From: Firmicutes bacterium UBA3936
GTDB taxonomy: Bacteria; Bacillota; Dethiobacteria; Dethiobacterales; Dethiobacteraceae
Assembly (NCBI GenBank): GCA_002385745.1
Contig: DGEC01000108.1
Coordinates: 1 to 61,718, forward strand
DNA length: 61,718 nt
Direction: 5' to 3'
Below the pieces are notes generated by a model. It saw only the letters and a program-made list of their open reading frames with translations. It was not told where the DNA came from and did not search any database. Shown piece by piece: positions 8,460 to 17,494 of this stretch. Each line of letters starts with the position of its first letter. Positions within the stretch are counted from its first letter, which is position 1. The position numbers and the translations under genes were made by a program.

Positions 8460-9165
8460 AAGTTTTAACGGAAAAGTTGTCTTGGATAACATATCTTTCG
8501 CCGACAACTTTCAATCAATGGCTGTCATCGGACCTTCCGGAGCGGGCAAATCAACGCTGCTGCGTATAATAGGCGGGCTGCTTGCCCCTACTGCCGGAGA
8601 GCTATATATTGACGGGAAAAAGATTATTTATTCCGAGAGGGAACTGCAGGCCTACCGGCGGACTATCGGCTTTGTCTTTCAGTCAAGGGGTCTCTTTGAG
8701 CATCTTACCTCCCTGGACAATGTTACATTGCCTCTGGTTCATGTTTTAGGCATATCAAGGGAAGAAGCAAATGAAAATGCTTATAAACTGCTTAGCCGTT
8801 TCGGGCTGGCTGGAGAGGGGCACAAGTATCCTTTTCAACTGTCAGGCGGTCAGCAGCAGCGGCTGCAGATTGCCCGGGCAGTGATTACCAAACCTAAACT
8901 GCTTCTTTTGGATGAGCCGACTTCCGCGCTGGACCCGGAACTGACGGCGGAAGTGCTTGACATGCTGGATGAGCTGCAAAATGACGGCCTGAACACTATT
9001 ATTGTTACTCACGAAATGGGCTTTGCCAAAAAAGCCTGCGAAAAAATAATTTTTCTCTGCGACGGGGTCATCAGGGAAAGCGGTCCCGGCAGCCGGCTGC
9101 TCTCAGATCCCCGTTCCCCGGAACTGCGGAATTTTCTAAATAAAGTGCTGGAGTGGCATGTCTAA
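8431..9165 (+). CDS. Amino-acid ABC transporter ATP-binding protein
   Basis: Predicted 244-residue ATPase energising the importer. Walker A is GPSGAGKS (about residue 31), the Q-loop lies in VFQSRGLFEHLT, the signature is LSGGQQQR, Walker B is LLLLDEP and the switch histidine is in VTHEMGFA. The order binding protein, permease, ATPase is complete. The next gene, gshAB, starts 40 bases later with no terminator between, suggesting one transcript. Confidence 0.94.
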   Translation: MQIIMQGISKSFNGKVVLDNISFADNFQSMAVIGPSGAGKSTLLRIIGGLLAPTAGELYIDGKKIIYSERELQAYRRTIGFVFQSRGLFEHLTSLDNVTLPLVHVLGISREEANENAYKLLSRFGLAGEGHKYPFQLSGGQQQRLQIARAVITKPKLLLLDEPTSALDPELTAEVLDMLDELQNDGLNTIIVTHEMGFAKKACEKIIFLCDGVIRESGPGSRLLSDPRSPELRNFLNKVLEWHV

Positions 9166-9204
9166 AAACGGAAGTAAGAATTAAAGAAGGATTGAGGTGT
9201 TTAA

Positions 9205-11547
9205 GTGCAGGTATTTGACGGGGCATTGCTGCAGTTTCTGCTTGCCAACAAATTAACAGAACTGGTCTTCCAGGGTGAATTCGGTCTGGAAAAAGAAAAC
9301 CTTAGAGTTGATGAGGAAGGAAGGCTGGCCCTGACTCCCCATCCTGATGAACTCGGGCACAAGCTGAAAAACCCGTATATTACAACGGATTTTTCGGAAA
9401 GCCAGGTAGAAATGGTAACCCCGGTCTGCGGCAGCATCGAGGAAGCTTACGATTTTTTAAACAACCTGGACGGCATTATTGCCCTGGCTTTGAAGGGAGA
9501 ATACCTTTGGCCGCAGAGCAACCCTCCCGTGCTGCCAAAGGAAGAGGAAATACCGGTGGCCGACTTTGGGCCGGAAGGCAGCGAACAGACTGCGTACAGG
9601 AAAAACCTGGCCGTCAAATACGGGAAGAAGAAACAGCTTTTTTCCGGTATTCATTATAACTTCTCTTTCAGTGAACAGCTGCTCCGGAAGCTGCAGCAAA
9701 AATTTGCCCCGGAGGAGCCTTTTTTAGAGTTTAAAAACCGGATCTATTTAAGAGTTGCCAAAAACTACCTGCAGTACCGCTGGCTTTTGATTTATCTAAC
9801 CGGGGCAAGCCCCGTGGTTCACCGGACCTTTAGCAGCGATCTTACCGGCCTTTGCCGCAGGGCTGACAGTGAAAGCTGCTACTGCCCGCGGCTGTCCTCG
9901 GTCCGTAACAGCAAGTACGGCTATAAAAACACAGAGGATTATCTGGTCAGTTATGACAGCATTGAAAGCTATATTGCCGATATTCAGGCGCTGATAGATG
10001 CCGGAAAAATTCAGGACGCCCGGGAGTTTTACTGCCCGGTGCGCCTGAAAACGGGCAGAAAGGCGGGAACGCTAAATCATTTAAAAGACGAAGGTGTCCG
10101 CTATGTTGAACTAAGGATTTTTGACTTAAATCCCTTTGCCAAATGTGGAATTACCCTGGATGACTTATATCTTATTCATCTTTTTATAGTCTATTCTTTG
10201 CTGAAGCCGGATTTTGACTTTACCGGAAAACGGCAGAAAATTGCCAACCTCAATCACAACCTGGCGTCCGTGGCGGGGATGCACGAGCGCGCCTTGATAT
10301 TTACGGTAGACGGCCGGCTCACTTCCTTTCGCCGGGAAGCTTTGTCTGTCCTGGATGAACTGGGGGAACTGGTTGCGCGGTTGGGATATAAAAAGGAATA
10401 TCTCACAGGAATTGTGGCTGCGGCAAGGGACAAAATAACAAACCCGGAAAACACCTATGCGGCCAAAGTCGTTAAGGCCGTTAAAGAAAGTGGTTATGTC
10501 GGCTTTCACATGCAGAAAGCCCGGGAATATCTTGCTTTAAGCCGGGCGGCAGAGGCAAAGCTTTTGGGTTATGAGGATCTGGAACTGTCAACTCAGATTT
10601 TGATTAAATCGGCCATCAAAAGGGGCATATACTTTACCGTTTTAGACAGGAAGGACAATTTCCTCAGACTATCTGACGGCAAAAAAACCGAATATGTCAA
10701 GCAGGCTACAAAGACCTCGCTTGATACATACAGTACTGTGCTGGTAATGGAAAATAAAGTTGTTACCAAAGAAATCCTCAAAGAGCACGGGTTTAGGGTG
10801 CCGCGGGGAGAGGTGTACTATTCTGCGGAAGATGCCATAAAAGCTTATGACAGGTACAGGGGCGGGGGGATTGTTGTCAAGCCGAAATCAACCAATTACG
10901 GCCTGGGTATTACCATTTTTAAAACTGATTTTTCCGCCGGGGAATACGGGCAGGCGGTGGAATTTGCCTTCCGCTACGACGATACCGTATTGGTGGAAGA
11001 ATTTGTTTCCGGCAAGGAATACCGTTTTTTAGTCCTGGGCGGGGAAGTTGCAGCCGTCATACACAGGGTGCCGGCCAATGTTACAGGCGACGGTAAAAAA
11101 ACAATCCGGGAACTGGTTGCCGAGAAAAATGCCGATCCCCGGCGGGGCAGGGGACACAAAACACCCCTGGAGAAGATCAGCCTTGGGGAGACGGAGAAGA
11201 ATTTCCTGGCTGCCCAGGGGAAAAGCTTTTCTTATATTCCCGCCCCCGGCGAAACGGTTTTCCTGCGGGAAAATTCCAATATCAGCACCGGGGGAGACAG
11301 TATAGACTATACCGACCTGGTGCATGAAAGTTATAAAGAATATGTGAAAAGGGCTGTCCGGTCCATTGGCGCCGTAATCACCGGCGTAGATGTGATCATA
11401 GACGATGTGACAAAGCCCCATAGTGACAACTGTACCATAATCGAACTAAACTTTAATCCGGCCATTCACATGCATTGCTTCCCTTACAAGGGCAAAAAAC
11501 GCAGAATCGGCGACAAGATACTGGATTTGCTGTTTGGCCCCAGGTAA
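9205..11547 (+). CDS. gshAB: Bifunctional glutamate-cysteine ligase / glutathione synthetase
   Basis: Predicted 780-residue GshAB (GshF) that makes glutathione from glutamate, cysteine and glycine in the cytoplasm. The N-terminal half is a glutamate-cysteine ligase: FGLEKENLRVDEEGRLA, the DFSESQVEMVTP segment and SGIHYNFSF are typical. The C-terminal half from about residue 500 is an ATP-grasp domain: GIVVKPKSTNYGLGI, VLVEEFVSGKEYRFLV, and IELNFNPAIHMH near the end. The length matches the fused family. The start is a GTG preceded by GAGGTG. Its position directly after an amino-acid importer suggests that the importer feeds it with thiol precursor. Glutathione genes are patchily distributed in anaerobic Firmicutes, so horizontal acquisition is plausible. 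Confidence 0.95.
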   Translation: MQVFDGALLQFLLANKLTELVFQGEFGLEKENLRVDEEGRLALTPHPDELGHKLKNPYITTDFSESQVEMVTPVCGSIEEAYDFLNNLDGIIALALKGEYLWPQSNPPVLPKEEEIPVADFGPEGSEQTAYRKNLAVKYGKKKQLFSGIHYNFSFSEQLLRKLQQKFAPEEPFLEFKNRIYLRVAKNYLQYRWLLIYLTGASPVVHRTFSSDLTGLCRRADSESCYCPRLSSVRNSKYGYKNTEDYLVSYDSIESYIADIQALIDAGKIQDAREFYCPVRLKTGRKAGTLNHLKDEGVRYVELRIFDLNPFAKCGITLDDLYLIHLFIVYSLLKPDFDFTGKRQKIANLNHNLASVAGMHERALIFTVDGRLTSFRREALSVLDELGELVARLGYKKEYLTGIVAAARDKITNPENTYAAKVVKAVKESGYVGFHMQKAREYLALSRAAEAKLLGYEDLELSTQILIKSAIKRGIYFTVLDRKDNFLRLSDGKKTEYVKQATKTSLDTYSTVLVMENKVVTKEILKEHGFRVPRGEVYYSAEDAIKAYDRYRGGGIVVKPKSTNYGLGITIFKTDFSAGEYGQAVEFAFRYDDTVLVEEFVSGKEYRFLVLGGEVAAVIHRVPANVTGDGKKTIRELVAEKNADPRRGRGHKTPLEKISLGETEKNFLAAQGKSFSYIPAPGETVFLRENSNISTGGDSIDYTDLVHESYKEYVKRAVRSIGAVITGVDVIIDDVTKPHSDNCTIIELNFNPAIHMHCFPYKGKKRRIGDKILDLLFGPR

Positions 11548-11558
11548 ATGCCGCTTGT

Positions 11559-12452
11559 TTACAACTTATTGATTATTTCATAATTTCTTAAAAGAACATT
11601 TTTGCCCCGCCAGGAAAAGGACCTGTCCCCGTATTTTTGCCGAAACTCCCTGTTGCTAAGTTCCTTTAGTTCGCGGTAATCGAGTGCCGGTAGCAAATTT
11701 TCCGCAAACCCGGCAATGGCTGTTTTGGCTGCCTGCTGGTTGTGGGGGCAGACTTCCTGGCAAACATCGCAGCCCCAGATTAGACTGTTGCGGCGGATGA
11801 TTGCCATTTCTTCCTCAGAAAGGGCGCCTTTTTTTTGTGTCAGGTAGGATTTGCACTTCAGCGGGTTGATGGTGAAATCGCCCAGGATGCACTGCCCGGG
11901 ACAGGCGCTGACGCATTTTAAGCACTGCCTGCAGGTCCGCTCCTGTGGCTTGTCAGGTTCAAAGGGATAATTATTTATCAGATAGCCGATAAATACATAG
12001 GAGCCGTATTTCTCCGTAATAAGGTGGCCGTTTATCCCGAAAAAACCCAGCCCGGCCCTGTATGCCAGGTAGCGGTCGCTTAATGGACCGTTGTCAACGA
12101 AGGCCCGGTACACAAATCCGGGTATTTCTTTTTTTAGGAAATTGCCGATTAATTCCAGCCTCTCGCCGGCAATAAGATGATAATCCCTGCTGTAGGTTGA
12201 AACACTTAAATTTGCGCCGTCTGCCCGGCCCGTGTAATAAGGGAAAAGACAGACTATTACGGATTTTGCCTCCGGCAAAGTCTCACGGGGATCAATCCTG
12301 CGTTTAAAATCCCGTTCCTCAAAGCCGCTTACATAGCCCCTGTCAAGCTGTTTTTTCCATACCCCGGCAAATTCTGTGTAACGTTCGGCAGGAGCAATGC
12401 CTGTGCATTCAATGTCTATTGAGTTGCAGAAACGAATAAGCTTCTCTTTCAA
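11559..12452 (-). CDS. queG: Epoxyqueuosine reductase (short form)
   Basis: Predicted 297-residue cobalamin-dependent iron-sulfur protein that reduces epoxyqueuosine to queuosine at position 34 of tRNAs. It shows the DUF1730-like N-terminal part, the DNGPLSDRYLAYRAGLGFFG core, and two 4Fe-4S motifs (CRQCLKCVSACPGQC and CDVCQEVCPHN). It lacks the C-terminal HEAT-repeat extension of longer homologues, as is common in Firmicutes. It converges on gshAB with only 11 bases between the two and no visible terminator. Some short homologues are annotated simply as iron-sulfur reductases, so the tRNA role is likely but not certain. Confidence 0.85.
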   Translation of the reverse strand: MKEKLIRFCNSIDIECTGIAPAERYTEFAGVWKKQLDRGYVSGFEERDFKRRIDPRETLPEAKSVIVCLFPYYTGRADGANLSVSTYSRDYHLIAGERLELIGNFLKKEIPGFVYRAFVDNGPLSDRYLAYRAGLGFFGINGHLITEKYGSYVFIGYLINNYPFEPDKPQERTCRQCLKCVSACPGQCILGDFTINPLKCKSYLTQKKGALSEEEMAIIRRNSLIWGCDVCQEVCPHNQQAAKTAIAGFAENLLPALDYRELKELSNREFRQKYGDRSFSWRGKNVLLRNYEIINKL

Positions 12453-12621
12453 GGGTATCTGCCCCCTTCACCGCCGGCGTAGTCCCGCTTTTTATTATAA
12501 AGCATCTGCCGGTGTAATTTGCAGAAAATATCCTTTTTCTTTCCGGAAGCAAGTATATTTTCCCCGTTATTATCATATAGTTTTGTATGGCCCGAAAGCA
12601 GAGGGTAAGCTGTAAAATTAA

Positions 12622-12650
12622 TTGACTTTATTGTTTTATTGCGTTAGAAT
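12622..12650 (+). promoter_or_regulatory. Strong promoter of the exporter leader
   Basis: TTGACT, a 17-base spacer, then TAGAAT. Transcription should begin near 12657, about 36 bases before a small open frame with an AGGAGG site and nearly 290 bases before the exporter genes. Confidence 0.8.
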
Positions 12651-12692
12651 ACTACCTGTAGTCTTAATTGTCTGTCAAAGGAGGCGGGGAAA

Positions 12693-12782
12693 ATGAGATT
12701 GCTTCAGAAGCCGGAAATTGTTGTTTTACTGCAGAACAGCCCTGCCTTTTTTGAGGGAACGGCGGTCTTCCCAAACGGGTAG
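12693..12782 (+). CDS. Putative 29-residue leader peptide controlling the ABC exporter
   Basis: A short open frame (MRLLQKPEIVVLLQNSPAF..., ending ...FPNG) with an excellent ribosome site, AAAGGAGGCGGGGAAA before ATG. It lies just after a consensus promoter and just before two terminator hairpins. The peptide is hydrophobic in the middle and matches no family I recognise. Position and signals fit a regulatory leader. In Bacillus subtilis the bmrB leader uses ribosome stalling to control transcription into the heterodimeric exporter genes bmrCD. The end of the frame overlaps alternative stems (AAACGG 12773-12778 with CCGTTT 12789-12794; CGGTC with GACCG), which a stalled ribosome could disturb. 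Function is inferred. Confidence 0.6.
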   Translation: MRLLQKPEIVVLLQNSPAFFEGTAVFPNG

Positions 12783-12806
12783 ATATGACCGTTTCGTAGT
12801 GACTCA

Positions 12807-12840
12807 AAGGCCATGGGCTATGAAGTACCCGTGGCTTTTT
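12807..12840 (+). terminator. First attenuator terminator in the exporter leader
   Basis: GCCATGGG pairs with CCCGTGGC (with one G-T pair) around a 10-base loop, followed by TTTTT. It lies 25 bases after the leader-peptide stop and upstream of the exporter. Confidence 0.8.
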
Positions 12841-12858
12841 GTGTCCTAGCCTGTAACA

Positions 12859-12886
12859 GCCATGGGCGGATCCCGTGGCTTTTTAC
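12859..12886 (+). terminator. Second, near-identical attenuator terminator
   Basis: The same stem, GCCATGGG/CCCGTGGC, with a shorter 5-base loop, followed by TTTTTACTTTT. The duplicated stem 50 bases after the first gives two successive barriers before the exporter, or lets the arms of the two copies pair alternatively. Confidence 0.8.
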
Positions 12887-12943
12887 TTTTAACAGGTGCT
12901 TGTCAGAATATCAGGGATGACCTCAATTGCAGGAGGGATAAGA

Positions 12944-14677
12944 TTGAGGCGGGTTTTAGGGTATGTCTGGCGTTATAAATACTTATATCTTGTTCCAATT
13001 CTTGCCATGTTTGTTTCCGTAGGCCTGGATATGTTCAATCCTGTCATTACGCAAAAAATTATTGACCAGGTTATACTGGGCGGCAGGCATGGGCTGCTTT
13101 TCCCGCTGCTTTTGGCTCTGCTCTTAATCACTCTGGGCAGGGCACTCTTCGGTTATCTCCGGGATTATCTTTTTAATTCCACGGGAGCAAAGGTTGCAGT
13201 AGACATCAGCAATGATTTGTTTGCCCATATTCAGAAATTGCCCTTCAGTTATTTTGACGAGGTAAACACCGGCGAAATAATGTCCAGGACAACGGAAGAT
13301 GTGCAGACTATCTGGAACACAATCAGTTTTGCCGTCCGGAGTTTTCTGGAGCAGATCTTGTATTTTGTTACGGCCACTGTGCTTTTGTTGATGACGGAAT
13401 GGAGACTGGCGCTGATTGCCCTCACTATTATGCCGGTGTTGCTTATGCTGGCCTTAAAACTGGAAGCAAAAATCCACCGGGCTTTTGAGAAGTTAAGTGA
13501 CCAGAAGGCCGTACTGAACACGGTAGCCCAGGAGAATATCGCCGGAGTACGGGTTGTAAAGGCCTTTGGCCGCGAAAATTATGAAATAGAGAAATTTTCC
13601 CGGGAAAACAAAGGGTACTATAATCGCAATTTAAGTGTAGCCGGAATCTGGGCCAAATACCATCCGACCATTGAATTTCTGTCCAATTTGGTTATGGTTA
13701 TCGTGATATCGGTAGGCGGCATGTTTGTTGTCCGCAGTCAAATCACCCTGGGTGAACTGGTAAAATTCAACGGTTACGTGATGATGCTTGTCTGGCCGAT
13801 GCGGGCAATGGGTTTCCTAACCAATATGCTGGCTGCCTGCAGTGCTTCGGCCAAGAAAATCTTTAAAATTATGGATATCGAACCGGCCATTGCTTCGCCT
13901 CCTGCTGCCGCTTCCCCGGCGGAATTCAGGGGGCATGTGGTCTTTGAGAATGTTTCCTTTAAGTACCATAATGAATATGTACTGAAAAACATCAATATTA
14001 ATGCGCCTCCGGGGTCGACAATTGCCATCATGGGTGCAACGGGCGCCGGAAAGAGTTCCATCATCAATTTAATCGGCAGATATTACGACTGCACGGAAGG
14101 AAGAATAACCGTGGACGGCATTGATGTCAGGGAGCTGGACCTAAAAGCCCTGAGGGACAATATTTCCGTCGTTATGCAGGACGTTTTCCTTTTTTCCGAT
14201 ACTATCGCTGAAAATATCACTTTCGGTGTTGATAATGCAGGTGAAGAGGAGTTCATGGCGGCTGTGGCCGATGCCCAGGTGGAGGAATTTATCCGGGAAA
14301 TGGAAGACGGTTACCAGACAATTGTCGGTGAACGCGGTATTGGGCTTTCCGGGGGGCAAAAGCAGAGAATTGCCCTTGCCCGGGCGCTACTTAAAAAAGG
14401 CAAGGTGCTGATTTTGGATGATGCCACTTCATCCCTTGATATGGAAACGGAATACCGGATTCAAAAAGCTTTGCGGAAACGCCGGGACGTGACAAAATTT
14501 ATTATTGCTCACAGGATTTCGGCGGTTAAGGACGCAGATGAGATTCTGGTAATTGATCAGGGTGAAATCGTTGAACGGGGCAGCCATGAGTCGCTGTTGC
14601 GGCAAAAGGGCAGGTACTACCGGATCTACAGTGAGCAGTTCAAAGACTACGACTTGCTGCAAAAGGATGTGGTTTAA
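12944..14677 (+). CDS. Heterodimeric ABC exporter subunit with degenerate ATP site (BmrC-like)
   Basis: Predicted 577-residue half-transporter: a six-helix membrane domain followed by an ATPase domain. Start chosen as the TTG at 12944 because AGGAGGGATAAGA precedes it; the frame is open upstream to 12896 without a ribosome site. Walker A is GATGAGKS and the signature is LSGGQKQR. Walker B is LILDDATS, with Asp in place of the catalytic Glu, and AHRIS carries the switch His. This asymmetry is typical of one partner in TM287/288- or BmrCD-type multidrug exporters, pairing with the next gene, which overlaps it by one base. The leader peptide and tandem terminators upstream suggest induction by ribosome-targeting drugs. 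Confidence 0.9.
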   Translation: MRRVLGYVWRYKYLYLVPILAMFVSVGLDMFNPVITQKIIDQVILGGRHGLLFPLLLALLLITLGRALFGYLRDYLFNSTGAKVAVDISNDLFAHIQKLPFSYFDEVNTGEIMSRTTEDVQTIWNTISFAVRSFLEQILYFVTATVLLLMTEWRLALIALTIMPVLLMLALKLEAKIHRAFEKLSDQKAVLNTVAQENIAGVRVVKAFGRENYEIEKFSRENKGYYNRNLSVAGIWAKYHPTIEFLSNLVMVIVISVGGMFVVRSQITLGELVKFNGYVMMLVWPMRAMGFLTNMLAACSASAKKIFKIMDIEPAIASPPAAASPAEFRGHVVFENVSFKYHNEYVLKNININAPPGSTIAIMGATGAGKSSIINLIGRYYDCTEGRITVDGIDVRELDLKALRDNISVVMQDVFLFSDTIAENITFGVDNAGEEEFMAAVADAQVEEFIREMEDGYQTIVGERGIGLSGGQKQRIALARALLKKGKVLILDDATSSLDMETEYRIQKALRKRRDVTKFIIAHRISAVKDADEILVIDQGEIVERGSHESLLRQKGRYYRIYSEQFKDYDLLQKDVV

Positions 14678-16464
14678 TGGCCCGAAACACATACCGGGAA
14701 GATGAAAAACTGCGGGAAACGGTTAATATCAAAACCGTTTTTCGGCTGTTTTCCTATCTTCAGCCGTACAAAAAGGAAGTTGCAAAAACGCTTTTCTTAA
14801 TAGCGGTGGTCATTGTCGTTTCTTTGACAAACCCGCTGCTCTTGAGATTGGCTATCAATGATTATATTGCCAATAAAAATATGCTTGGGCTGGCGGTGCT
14901 GGGGGCAGTCATGACAGGAATAAACCTTGCATCGACGCTTTGCTCGCGCTTCCGCATCCTGACTATGTCCGTCGTTTCCGGTAAAATCCTGCTCAGGATC
15001 AGGCAGGACCTGTTTCAGCATATTCAGAAATTGTCCTTTACTTTTTTCGACTCGCGGCCCGCCGGAAAGATTCTGGCCAGAATAATGGGTGATGTAAATT
15101 CTCTTGGCGAATTGTTTTCTACCAGTGTCACCAATCTTATCCCGGAAACAGTGATGCTGGTTGCTGTGGCTGTTATTATGCTGCTCCTAAACTGGAAGCT
15201 GGGCTTAATGGCTTTGGTTATGCTGCCGCTTTTATCCGTACTGCTGATTTTTATCAGGACGGCCAGCCGGAAAAGATGGCAGGCTTTCCGGAAAAAGCGC
15301 TCAAATTTGAGTGCCTTTGTCCATGAAGATTATTCAGGAATCAGAGTTGTACAAAGTTTTGCCCGGGAACCGAAAACGGAAAAAATATTTTTCCGCCTGT
15401 CAAAGGAATTGGCACAGTCCTTTATAGAAGCCACTAAATATTCCAATGCCTTCTGGGCCGTTGTAGCCGTGTGCTGGGGTGTCGGTTCCGCCATTGTTTT
15501 TTGGTACGGCAGCAGGCTGCTCATTGCGGGCGAAATATTAATCGGAGATTTGGTTGCTTTCACCGGTTATATTGGCATGTTCTGGCAGCCGGTGATGAAT
15601 ATCAGCGGCTTTTATAACAATTTGGTTACCAATCTAACCGGAGCGGAGCGAATTTTTGAAATTATGGATATTTCCCCTGATATTGTGAACAAGCCGGGAG
15701 CAAAGGAAATGCCCCCCATTGCGGGGGAAGTGGAGTTTAAAGATGTTTCCTTTGCCTATGAAAAAAATAATTATGTCCTGAAAAATGTGAGCTTTCATGT
15801 CCGACCCGGAGAAACCATTGCCCTGGTCGGTCCCACCGGTTCGGGGAAAACAACTATTGTCAGTTTAATCAGCCGTTTCTATGATGTTTCACAGGGTTCC
15901 GTACTGATTGACGGTTTTGATGTCAGGGATGTTACGCTGGAATCTCTGCGCGCGCAAATGGGAATTATGACCCAGGATACATTTATGTTTTCCGGCAGCA
16001 TTAAAGATAATATCCGCTACGGGAAGCCGGAGGCCGGCGATGAAGAAGTGATAGCTGCGGCGAAGGCAGTAAATGCCCATGATTTTATCATTGCTTTGCC
16101 GGATGGCTATGATACCGATGTCAATGAGAGGGGGGCACGGCTTTCCGCCGGCCAGCGCCAGCTGATAGCCCTGGCCAGGGCGCTGCTTGCCGATCCGAGG
16201 ATACTTATTTTAGATGAAGCTACGTCCAGTATTGATACGCAAACGGAACTAACGGTGCAAAAGGGTATAAATACCCTGTTAAAAGGCAGAACGGCCTTTG
16301 TTATTGCCCACCGGTTGTCTACCGTCCGCAATGCTGACCGCATTCTGGTCATAGAAAACGGCAAAATAAAGGAAGCGGGCAGTCACAGCCGGCTCCTTGC
16401 GCAAAAAGGCTTATATTACCAGTTGTATATGGCCCAGTATAAATACTTGAGCGAAGGGGCTTGA
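14677..16464 (+). CDS. Heterodimeric ABC exporter subunit with catalytic Walker B (BmrD-like)
   Basis: Predicted 595-residue partner half-transporter. Its ATG overlaps the stop of the upstream gene (TAATG). The membrane domain is followed by an ATPase with Walker A GPTGSGKT and an intact Walker B, ILILDEATSSID. Its signature LSAGQRQL departs from LSGGQ, complementing the defects of its partner so that one composite ATP site is canonical and one is not. It probably expels hydrophobic drugs or lipids from the inner leaflet. The substrate is not readable from the sequence. Confidence 0.93.
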   Translation: MARNTYREDEKLRETVNIKTVFRLFSYLQPYKKEVAKTLFLIAVVIVVSLTNPLLLRLAINDYIANKNMLGLAVLGAVMTGINLASTLCSRFRILTMSVVSGKILLRIRQDLFQHIQKLSFTFFDSRPAGKILARIMGDVNSLGELFSTSVTNLIPETVMLVAVAVIMLLLNWKLGLMALVMLPLLSVLLIFIRTASRKRWQAFRKKRSNLSAFVHEDYSGIRVVQSFAREPKTEKIFFRLSKELAQSFIEATKYSNAFWAVVAVCWGVGSAIVFWYGSRLLIAGEILIGDLVAFTGYIGMFWQPVMNISGFYNNLVTNLTGAERIFEIMDISPDIVNKPGAKEMPPIAGEVEFKDVSFAYEKNNYVLKNVSFHVRPGETIALVGPTGSGKTTIVSLISRFYDVSQGSVLIDGFDVRDVTLESLRAQMGIMTQDTFMFSGSIKDNIRYGKPEAGDEEVIAAAKAVNAHDFIIALPDGYDTDVNERGARLSAGQRQLIALARALLADPRILILDEATSSIDTQTELTVQKGINTLLKGRTAFVIAHRLSTVRNADRILVIENGKIKEAGSHSRLLAQKGLYYQLYMAQYKYLSEGA

Positions 16465-16510
16465 TGGGAGATGGGAAGTGAAATAAATCGCTCCGCAGCC
16501 GTTAATTATG

Positions 16511-16807
16511 CTATAATTTATTTAGATAAATAATCTCACGCCTGATGTCTATCATCTCGCCGTCACTGTTGTTTTCAATGAAATTAAGTATTTTGTCCAG
16601 GACACTGTCCGCCAGTGCAGCATTGGCGGCTATGCCTGCAATACCAATGGCAATTGTCTGCAGGGTATCCTGGTGATCAATTTCAGCAATGGAAATATTG
16701 AATTTATGACCGGTTTTTGACATAATACTTTTTAGTACACTGCGCTTTTCTTTCAGGGAATGTACCCATGGAACGCAGATTTTTATTGTCAGTACTCCGA
16801 TAACCAT
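16511..16807 (-). CDS. DUF503 (YlxP-like) family protein
   Basis: Predicted 98-residue small cytoplasmic protein. It has the family hallmarks SLKEKRSVLKSI near residue 17 and FNISIAEIDHQD near residue 36. Homologues often sit next to translation factors such as rbfA and infB, but here it stands alone between an exporter and lemA, convergent with the former. A role in ribosome assembly or translation has been suggested for the family and is not evident here. Confidence 0.88.
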   Translation of the reverse strand: MVIGVLTIKICVPWVHSLKEKRSVLKSIMSKTGHKFNISIAEIDHQDTLQTIAIGIAGIAANAALADSVLDKILNFIENNSDGEMIDIRREIIYLNKL

Positions 16808-16875
16808 GGCATAACCTCACTTTTAACGGTATGGAAAGACACAGGGGTTAATATATTCGAGGGGAGGTAAGCCCT

Positions 16876-17439
16876 ATGAAGAGCGGATTTAGGGGAATCC
16901 TGATTGTCGTTTTAGTGGTAATAGTCCTGGCTGTATTTGTTTTCTCCAATTATAACGGTCTTGTTGCTTCAGAAGAGGCGGTAAACAGCGCCTGGAGCCA
17001 GGTGGAAAACCAGCTTCAGAGGAGGATGGATTTAATACCAAACCTGGTAAGTACGGTAAAAGGCTACGCGGCGCATGAAGAGGAAATATTTACGGAAGTT
17101 GCCAGGGCCAGGGAGAAGCTCTTTGGCGCAGGTTCTCTTTCGGAAATGGCCGATGCCGACCGGGAGCTCTCAGGAGCTCTGTCGAGATTGATTGCCATTG
17201 CGGAAAACTACCCGCAGCTGAAAGCCGATGCCAACTTCAGGCAGCTTTCAGATGAACTGGCCGGGACTGAAAACAGGATAGCCACATCCCGCATGGACTA
17301 CAATAATGCAGTACAGTCTTACAACACAAAGATAAGGAGGTTTCCAACCGTTATCATTGCCGGGATTTTCGGCTTTGAGAAGAAGGATTATTTTAACGCG
17401 GCGGAAGGCGCCGGGCAGGTACCGTCTGTTGATTTTTAG
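16876..17439 (+). CDS. lemA: LemA family protein
   Basis: Predicted 187-residue membrane-anchored protein. One N-terminal helix (ILIVVLVVIVLAVFVFS) is followed by the LemA core, VNSAWSQVENQLQRRMDLIPN, and long helices. The family is widespread and its biochemical role is unknown. GAGGGGAGGTAAGCCCT provides the ribosome site. It is followed 55 bases later by a TPM-domain gene, a pairing seen in many bacteria. Confidence 0.92.
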   Translation: MKSGFRGILIVVLVVIVLAVFVFSNYNGLVASEEAVNSAWSQVENQLQRRMDLIPNLVSTVKGYAAHEEEIFTEVARAREKLFGAGSLSEMADADRELSGALSRLIAIAENYPQLKADANFRQLSDELAGTENRIATSRMDYNNAVQSYNTKIRRFPTVIIAGIFGFEKKDYFNAAEGAGQVPSVDF

Positions 17440-17494
17440 CTAAAACTGAAAACAGCGGAAGAGATGGGTAAATGATTTTAAAGGCAGTGATTAT

